From Scedosporium boydii (lineage: Eukaryota; Ascomycota; Sordariomycetes; Microascales; Microascaceae): a stretch of 64,000 nt of DNA. Position 1 is the stretch's first letter. Every line of letters starts with the position of its first letter. The notes below the pieces were generated by a model. That model had not been told where the DNA came from. It did no database searches and saw only the letters and a list, made by a program, of their open reading frames with translations. The translations under genes and the position numbers were made by a program. Location of the stretch: contig NJFT01000110.1 of assembly GCA_002221725.1 (NCBI GenBank), positions 60,594 through 124,593 of the forward strand, written 5' to 3'. Shown here in pieces: positions 57,731 to 64,000 of this stretch.

Positions 57731-58333
57731 AGTGAAGCGAGACGAGTGCTTGCAATTAAGAGATAATTCGGGGGTTTAAAAACGCAGGGTACTTGGGGAA
57801 GACATACCTGCGAGATATTGATATTTGCGTCCCCCACTTCAGGCCAGGCTTAGATGAGGGGAACATGAAGCCTGGCGAATAGGCCTCGAGTATTTCTCTC
57901 TTCTGCCACTCCCAGCATGGCGTTGGGGCAGCAACCGCCCAATACACCTTCGACTTATTCCCGATGCCTACTTCGTTTCTTGTACGAGAATTGTGGCGGA
58001 GGTGGCGGTGTGCTTCCCTAGCGGCAGGGCTGTTCATTGTTCATTTGGGACACAGCCCAGACTCCTGGCCCTTTCCTCACTCTCACTATCGTGTAATGCG
58101 CGTCAATAAATCCGTACCCCCTAGGTCTCCCAGTGCGGGGGAATGCGGAGGAACGCGTGAATATTCAAACCCCGATTTACAGTTCATAGCACCATTCAAA
58201 GCACCACAGCCGATCTCTTCTCCTGCTGAGGGATACACCACATTTCTGCGCATGAGGTCTAGGGAGCGTCCTCCTCGGTTTCGCCTTCCCCACCTTCCTC
58301 GTTTGTTCCCTCTCTCTCTCTTTTTTTTTTTTT

Positions 58334-58384
<51 letters not shown>

Positions 58385-58501
58385 TTTGTTCCTTTTTCTT
58401 TTTTTTTTTCCTTTTTCTTTTGTTTCTTCCATTTTCTTTTATTCTCCTTCCCCAGCTCTCTCCGAGTTTTATTTTCGCGAGCGAGGCCCGCATCCAGTTC
58501 G
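57731..58501. other. Spacer with long poly-T tract before the VOC gene
   Basis: The first part is the upstream region of the broken orphan gene. From about 58312 to 58420 there is a CT run followed by near-pure T for about 65 bases and further T-rich stretches, ending about 80 bases before the VOC start codon. Such pyrimidine tracts occur in fungal promoters and leaders; slippage during sequencing is likely. Confidence 0.6.
58321..58383. repeat. Poly-T homopolymer tract
   Basis: An almost uninterrupted run of T (one C inside), flanked by CTCTCT on the left and T-rich C/G-broken sequence on the right. On the opposite strand it creates meaningless lysine-rich open frames. Confidence 0.9.
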
Positions 58502-58909
58502 ATGTCGGAACATACCCAAATCATTGGCCATATCTCCATCGGCGTCCGTGACATTACCATCGCCAAGGCTTTCTACACCGCTGTCCTCGCCCCGCTCGGC
58601 CTTACTCTTGTCTACGAAAGCCCGGCCGACCGTGTTACACAAGTCCTCGGTTACGGTCCGGATCCGGAGCACGAAGTCGTGAATATCTTCGAATACGCGG
58701 ACGACGCGTCGCCACCGGGCAAAGGAAGCCATGTGGCGTTTAACGCGCCGAGCCGTCAGGCGGTGGAGGAATTCCACGCGGCAGCTGTTGGAAATGGGGG
58801 AACGTGTAATGGTCTGCCGGGTCTAAGGGAGCATTACGGACCGAAGTATTTTGCGGCATTTGTTGTTGATCCCGATGGGTGGAGGCTGGAAGCTGTTTAT
58901 AAGCAGTGA
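58502..58909 (+). CDS. VOC/glyoxalase-fold family protein
   Basis: This single exon encodes 135 residues. The start is the ATG giving MSEHTQIIGHISIGV; the upstream in-frame extension is only translated pyrimidine tract. The fold signature is two paired beta-alpha-beta-beta-beta units: GHISIGVRDITIAKAFYTAVLAPLG at the start (broken here as GHISIGV and AKAFYTAVLAPLGL), KGSHVAFNAPSRQAVEEFH in the middle and AAFVVDPDGWRLEAVYK at the end. Putative metal ligands are His in the first strand, His in SHVAF and Glu in LEAVYK. These small cytosolic proteins are usually annotated glyoxalase or dioxygenase superfamily; the substrate cannot be inferred. Confidence 0.9.
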   Translation: MSEHTQIIGHISIGVRDITIAKAFYTAVLAPLGLTLVYESPADRVTQVLGYGPDPEHEVVNIFEYADDASPPGKGSHVAFNAPSRQAVEEFHAAAVGNGGTCNGLPGLREHYGPKYFAAFVVDPDGWRLEAVYKQ

Positions 58910-60020
58910 ATGTCCGCCCCGACCGGCGGGTTCATACTCGTTGGCTGTCGCGGTTTCAAAGACGTCAAACTTGACGGTTTGGGGCCACCAATGGATCACG
59001 GGCTTATCTACGTATTGACGTGGATATAACAGAACTACGTACAGTCTCAGAGTTATCTATCTATTTGGGCGGAGTATGTGGTAGGGCCTTTGGGACCGCC
59101 ATCTTCATATCCCTGTTGAATCTTCAAGCTTACATGCAACTCGAGTCACGCGAAGTCCTGAGTCTAATTATACTTATCCCGGTACTGCAGCTATAGGATA
59201 TGGCCTATCTGCCATAGCCAACATATAGGAAACGGTTCGAAAATTTAATTCTTGTTTCGCTGTGATGTGATTTTATCCGAGATAGTAGAGATAATTGATA
59301 CAAAATTTGAACAAAATTGCAATATTAATCACCCCTCCTCCGTACAAGACAACTTCGAATCAGTATTTTGAGCGACCCTTTCCTGTAAACAAGGTTTCGG
59401 TTTCTCTAGTCACCTGTCATGTCCAGTAGTAAATCGTGATGTTCATCTTTCAAGTCTCGTAAACTCTGGTGAAGTGGCAGAGATTTCTAGTCCTGACAAG
59501 ACGATTGCAATCAGCTACATCTAACGGAGCCGCTGTCACATTTACGGAACCCTTCTCTGCAAGGCTTCCGCTCAAGATCTGATAGCTTTAGGAAACACAG
59601 GACGCAGGTTCCATTCAGTTGTTGTCCTCCTGTCTGTGCGCCAAGAAAAAAAGAAAAAATTTTTTTTTGGCCATGATGGTCACAGACTCACACTTCTCGA
59701 ATTCCCCGTTTGATATTGTAAACGGAAGAGACAATAGGCCACCTCTTTGAATCTCATTGATAACAAACTGGGAAATACGTGGACTGAATATCCGTCCGAG
59801 GCTGTTAAACTCTCAAAAACAAACTTCCTTTGGCATTAATTACGTCATTCCGGATCTCCACATTCAACCTCATCTCATGCTAAGTCACTTGAAGTTCTGG
59901 GCTGAGCATCAGCTGTTGAGCTGAGTCGAAATAGCGGAGTAATAAAATTTCAATCTTGAACTCTTCCTCCCCCAGTATTGGTAATGAAGTTAGTGACACT
60001 ATTTGAACCTCATTCAAAGA
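58910..60020. other. AT-rich spacer without a supported gene
   Basis: About 1.1 kb between the VOC gene and the SigF-like gene. It is AT-rich with an A then T run near 59646-59669. No coding frame, tRNA or clear repeat was recognised. Confidence 0.5.
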
Positions 60021-60839
60021 ATGGAAACCCCTGGTAGGTATCTCAACGATTGCTGAGTTCGATTTCTAGGCTGATTTCCCCAATACTGACCATGGCATCG
60101 TATACTAGAAGCGGACATTCGGAAAGTGTTGTGTGGACTTTGCCACGGGGATGTCGCAGAACAGACGGCAACAGTAGCGAAATATTTCGTTGCTGATGCG
60201 GCGTTCGAACATCCGTTCTGTCGAGTGCCATCCTTTTCGGGCGTTTCCGTCCCCGGCTCCGCAACACTAGATTCGCGTTGGTTCGTACTGATGATTTACC
60301 GCTGGTATCGAATTCTTAGCCCGAAGATAGAATTCTATGTCGATTCGTGCTGTACGTTTCTACAACATAATCATTCTTCACGGCCCCTTGTCTCCCCAAA
60401 AGAGACTAAACTTATATCATCAGCATTCGACAAATCAGCCGGTATTCTATACGTGAACGTCAGACAGACCTTTTCTGTTTGGTTTCTTCCGTTTTATAAC
60501 GCCCCTGTTCGACTCGTTAGCGTTCTCAGCCTTCGAACGATTGACAAGAGTTGTCTCCCTCAAGAAGGTGATGGCGCACCCCAGAGTCCGGTATACCTCG
60601 ATATGGACCCTAATGAAGGCAACCTTTACTTTATAGCTCGGCAACAGGACTACTACCAAGTTAATGACTCGTTGAGACTGGTCGGCTTGAGGTTCGGGGC
60701 TGTTTGTTGGGCTGGCCTTCAGCTCTTCACTACCGGCATTATCATTGGGCTCGGGCTTGTTTACCTCCCGTTTTACTACTGGTTGTGGCCGAATTGGAGA
60801 GTCCGACCAAGACGTATACTTAAGAAATCAACGTCGTAA
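60021..60839 (+). CDS. SigF-like NTF2-like domain membrane protein
   Basis: Three exons, 60021-60033, 60109-60351 and 60424-60839, give 223 residues. Exon 1 encodes METP plus one base and joins to ADIRKVLCGLCHG, so the start lies outside the long open frame. The NTF2-like part is clear: VAKYFVADAAFEHPFCR, SRWFVLMIYRWYRILSPKIEF, GILYVNVRQTFSVWFLPFYN, then DYYQVNDSLRL. One or two hydrophobic helices follow near the end (GLQLFTTGIIIGLGLVYLPF), with a basic tail. This matches a widespread ascomycete family annotated SigF-like NTF2-like; function is unknown. The second intron (60352-60423) is 72 nt with no stop, so an unspliced message would also be translatable with 24 extra residues. Confidence 0.8.
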
Positions 60840-61069
60840 ATCCCAGCCAATTTTATTCTTGAATTTCGGGCTGTTTGAGGCAAAGGAAAGGCATGTGGAA
60901 TGAAGCAAGTCGAAAATTGACGTTAAGATACACTTGTTGGCAGCTGTTGTGCTCTGGCTGGAACCCCTCCTCTGGAAGCTGGTGCATGATGGTCGAAGAC
61001 TCGAAAGTGGCGCGCTCCTCGAAAAGGATAACATGATAGACTACCTAGATATTCTCTTTCCAAGTTGCA

Positions 61070-62086
61070 ATGCCATTAATGAAGCTGCCCGCGGAGCTAC
61101 TCCTTCTTATCCTTGATGACTTGGGTTCTACCTTTTTCCGCCAGAATATTCGTTGCCTCACTCTTTCTAGGCGATGGTATCGCTTTGCCTGGCAAATCTT
61201 CGTCCGGGATCTTCGCCTGACCGCGAGTTCAGTCAGAGAACTTGCGAACAATGATAGGCTTTTCCAGAGGTGCCGACCCTACATCGTCACGGTCGAACTG
61301 TTTCTCAACGGGATGCCAGAATGGAGAACATCAAAGCTCCCCTACATCGAACTCAACACCGTCTATAAATTGAACCTCGAGCTCAACATGTCCCTGGCAC
61401 TACTGGCTGGCAAACTACAACAGACCCCCAGCCTCCGATATCTGAAGCTTAAAGCCGGACCCGAAAACCCCGCGCTTGGACTACCGCGTCGAGGCTACCT
61501 CGACGTAACACCCCTGGCGGGCCTACTTTCCATCCATCATCTGACTTCACTGGAATTTGACACCGCAGGCTCTTATCCCCGGAGCCAAATGGGAGATACC
61601 AGTACACATCTGTGCTCCTTGCTTAATTCCCTCCTCCCATCTCTTCAGCGACTTCGCTGTCGAATGGATAACGTGTGTGAAAGCTTATTGGATCCTCCAA
61701 CCTCGGCAACGAGACTCAAGCTTGAGGACCTTATTATCAATTTGAGCCTCACTGAGCTCTCAGAGGCCTTTACTTCATACCGTTACCCAAAGCGCTGCCA
61801 TTACGTTCCCGATGGGGATTTCCCACGGTTGAATGAAAGAATGGAGAAGCAGGCCACGGCACTTGTGTCCCGACTTGAGAACCCACGTGTTGTTAGGGTG
61901 TTGTCACATGAGTTTCGATCCCTCAAGATAACATGTTTTGACGCTATTACAGGACGTCGGATGTGGTTGAAAGACGGTTCGTGTTGGGACGCTGATGGAA
62001 TAGTAATTGCAGGAGGCGAGGACGATCTAGAGGATGAGACAGATCCCTTTGATACCTCTCTTGCTGAGCAAGAAATTGGCATATAG
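61070..62086 (+). CDS. F-box-like protein
   Basis: This intronless frame encodes 338 residues. The N-terminus (MKLPAELLLLILDDLGS, then CLTLSRRWYRFAWQIF) is a typical F-box, which binds Skp1 in SCF ubiquitin ligases. The remainder has Leu-rich stretches (LPYIELNTVYKLNLELN, TPSLRYLKLKAG, LLSIHHLTSLEFDTAG, LLPSLQRLRCRMDNV) that look like degenerate leucine-rich repeats for substrate binding. The C-terminus is acidic (GGEDDLEDETDPFDTS). F-box proteins of this kind are abundant and fast evolving in fungi. The true start may be the second Met, three codons in. It lies 230 bp downstream of the SigF-like gene on the same strand. Confidence 0.78.
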   Translation: MPLMKLPAELLLLILDDLGSTFFRQNIRCLTLSRRWYRFAWQIFVRDLRLTASSVRELANNDRLFQRCRPYIVTVELFLNGMPEWRTSKLPYIELNTVYKLNLELNMSLALLAGKLQQTPSLRYLKLKAGPENPALGLPRRGYLDVTPLAGLLSIHHLTSLEFDTAGSYPRSQMGDTSTHLCSLLNSLLPSLQRLRCRMDNVCESLLDPPTSATRLKLEDLIINLSLTELSEAFTSYRYPKRCHYVPDGDFPRLNERMEKQATALVSRLENPRVVRVLSHEFRSLKITCFDAITGRRMWLKDGSCWDADGIVIAGGEDDLEDETDPFDTSLAEQEIGI

Positions 62087-63255
62087 CTTCCCTATCTTCG
62101 GGCTCGGAGAACACGAATTGTATGAAAACTCAAACTTAGCTCCGCGTCAATGGGCATCAACTAGTGGCGGCCATGAAGCCCCGAGATTGGACTTGGAGAC
62201 TGGTCAACTTAGTCTCGATCTTGTGAGCATCATAGAATCGGTGATTTCGCCGGACTTGGATCTTAACAAGCCAAGACTCGCAAAAGCCAAAATTTTAAAA
62301 ACATCCAGAATGTTCTCAACATCATCCTCATTCATACTACTTCTGAAAAGGCGGATTAAAAAGAGCCCATAGGCCCCCAACCCTAGATTAGAACCTGACG
62401 CTCCACAGTACTCACGCCCCCGCTGGGAAATGGAACATCACGAATTGCTTTCCCAAAACCTGTAGAGCCGTACAAGTACCTGGAAAACTGGGCAAGGTAC
62501 TTTACAGGAAACGACTAAAAGAGTTGTCTCTCCCCGTTTATGCCCAAGCCTTCTCCGACACGGTGTGACCCGAATGGTTTCCACGCGGTAGGGCTACCTT
62601 TCTCTGTCTAAAAGCCGCTGGGGTGCCAAAGAGAACTCTTTTTTTAATCAAAGTATCTCAAGCCTTATTCCCTCCAGATCTTAACTGGCATCACAGGGAG
62701 CGGAAGTTCTGGGAACATCAAATGCATCTCCCTCTGCAAGGGTGCTGGCCGACTGACATACTCTGGAAGGTGCACCTCCCCAATTTGACCAATGTCCGCC
62801 TAAACAACATTGAGGGACAAAGTGTAGGAAGTATCACCCTGGCTGTTCGTATCTCGCTAGGTGGCTTTTGTTCCTTGCACCCCCCCAAGACACCACCAGG
62901 GGGTGGGCGTGTGCCAAACAGCAGGGCGGGTCTTCGAGGGGCTAGAATATACATGCGCAGACAATTGCAGGAACGGCCTTGCGGTTTCTGGGATTGACCC
63001 TGGGTTAGGTATCAAGGCCAATTAATGCTCCTTCTAGGAATATCTACCTCGCTCGAGGGTGTTCAGGTCATGACGTCGGGGGGACGAAAGGAAGGAAGGG
63101 TCTGGCCATGACCGCCTCCGAGTGTCGGTGTGCTCAGTCTAGGTAGTTTTCTACGAAGTCGAAGGTCCCCTCGCTTGAACTTCTTCTTCTTCTTCTTCCC
63201 CAGCCGTCGACAAAACAATTTTTTTTTTTTCGTTAAAAAAAAGGCTTTAACAAAA
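62087..63255. other. Spacer after the F-box gene
   Basis: About 1.2 kb. An open frame continues past the F-box gene in another frame (to 62372) but has no recognisable product. A G/C hairpin (CACCCCC ... GGGGGTG) lies near 62879-62905, and T and A runs lie near 63220-63245. No gene is supported. Confidence 0.45.
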
Positions 63256-63819
63256 ATGGGTTTTTTCAACAAAATTTTCCCGTAAGTCTACCACCCAGAT
63301 CGTCAAGATTCAAATTCGTTGCTTCGTTCGGTGCCGTTCATTCATCTGCTTCTCGCTCACGCTCTCTTCACTGTTTTGTGCTCCCTTGATCCGCTGTCTT
63401 CTCGATGTCCTCTGCAGAATTCCCCTCCTGTCTCGTTGGTTTTGTTTTCGCCGCTTGATCCTTTGCTGTTTCAAGGATGCACTCCGCATTGTTTCTCCAA
63501 TCCTGCCATTCCAGTCGACTGTCTCTTCCGAATTGTCGGACTGTCCTGTTTTTTTGCTTATCCCTGGCCCGAAGAAAGCTGACTCAGCGTTGGGAAGAAA
63601 TATATAAAGACTTCTCTGCCCTTGGCCCCACCATGAAGAAGAAGGAGCCCGACCTCGAGACCCAGTAAGGACAATATTGCTTCGGTTTCATCACATGGAG
63701 CAGTCGGCTAACACGATGACAGGGCCGACGCAACCACCACCGCCAACACCCCCGCCACCACCACCACTGGCACCCAGACCAGTGGCCCGGTCCCCCCTGC
63801 CGAAGACGTCTCTCCATAG
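63256..63819 (+). CDS. Poorly resolved small gene, Thr/Pro-rich C-terminus
   Basis: A short first exon (63256-63281, MGFFNKIF then a good GTAAG donor) and a later coding-like segment (KLTQRWEEIYKDFSALGPT then MKKKEPDLETQ) are followed by a clean intron (63665-63722) into a Thr/Ala/Pro-rich end (ADATTTANTPATTTTGTQ) stopping at 63819. If the first intron ends near 63572 the pieces join in phase, but the acceptor (GAAG) is weak and the intron would be about 290 nt. The segment may instead be a gene starting at the ATG at 63632. I do not recognise the product. Confidence 0.3.
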
Positions 63820-63950
63820 AGGAAGCGGGTCAGGCGGGCGGCGGCCGTGGCTTCCCTGGCGGCGGCACTTGCGGCGGTGATTTTTGAAGCTCTTACTTTT
63901 TTCAGAAAGTATTGATTAATCAAAGTATATTGGGGACGGGGCTGGGCGTT

Positions 63951-63961
63951 CTTTCTTTCTT

Positions 63962-64000
<39 letters not shown>
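63951..64000. repeat. CTTT repeats running into poly-T at window end
   Basis: TTTC units (TTCTTTCTTTCTTTC) run into at least 30 consecutive T up to the last base of the window. It is a low-complexity tract whose true length is not visible. Confidence 0.9.

Noticed and set aside
58086..58566. Lysine-rich minus-strand frames
   Set aside because: They are translations of the poly-T tract and carry no information.
1..64000. CRISPR arrays, prokaryotic operons, rRNA genes
   Set aside because: No regularly spaced direct repeats or rRNA-like sequence were seen, and the gene structure is eukaryotic throughout.

Overview
The window is nuclear DNA from a filamentous ascomycete (Pezizomycotina; most likely Sordariomycetes, which is an inference from protein families and not a measured placement). 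Genes are split by short GT-AG introns of about 50 to 110 nt, several proteins belong to fungus-only families, and spacing is eukaryotic with CT-rich leaders and no operons. No rRNA, CRISPR array or prokaryotic feature was seen. All gene models below were built by joining reading frames at splice sites and checking phase by hand.

The left part (about 3.5 to 28 kb) is conserved core genome: a Cys-rich single-pass surface protein, a small protein with NNFxG repeats, the ribosome-biogenesis protein SDA1, a tetraspanin, the two subunits of pyridoxal 5-phosphate synthase (PDX2 and PDX1, head to head), mitochondrial HMG-CoA lyase, V-ATPase subunit B, and a bZIP transcription factor. These are intact, with good splice signals.

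From 28.1 to 34.2 kb there is a gene-poor stretch. It contains a MITE-like element with long terminal inverted repeats (about 30604-30809), a damaged tRNA-Ser-like sequence with an apparent anticodon-loop intron, and one possible 50-residue membrane micropeptide.

The right part (34.2 to 62 kb) looks accessory. In order it carries an MFS monocarboxylate-type transporter, an 878-residue two-helix membrane protein of unknown function, an AAA+ ATPase, a seven-exon NLR (N-terminal fungal domain, NB-ARC, TPR), a divergently transcribed C-terminally membrane-anchored protein of unknown function, a small Cys-motif protein, an AsaB/CmcJ-type oxygenase, an 11-exon amidase convergent with it, a broken gene of another fungus-only family, a VOC/glyoxalase-fold protein, a SigF-like NTF2 membrane protein and an F-box protein. 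The 36 to 57.7 kb block of NLR, AAA+ ATPase and orphan membrane-protein families is the best candidate for an undescribed system (possibly allorecognition or stress surveillance). The amidase plus oxygenase pair looks like a minimal specialised-metabolism or detoxification module. The window ends in a poly-T tract next to a poorly resolved small gene.
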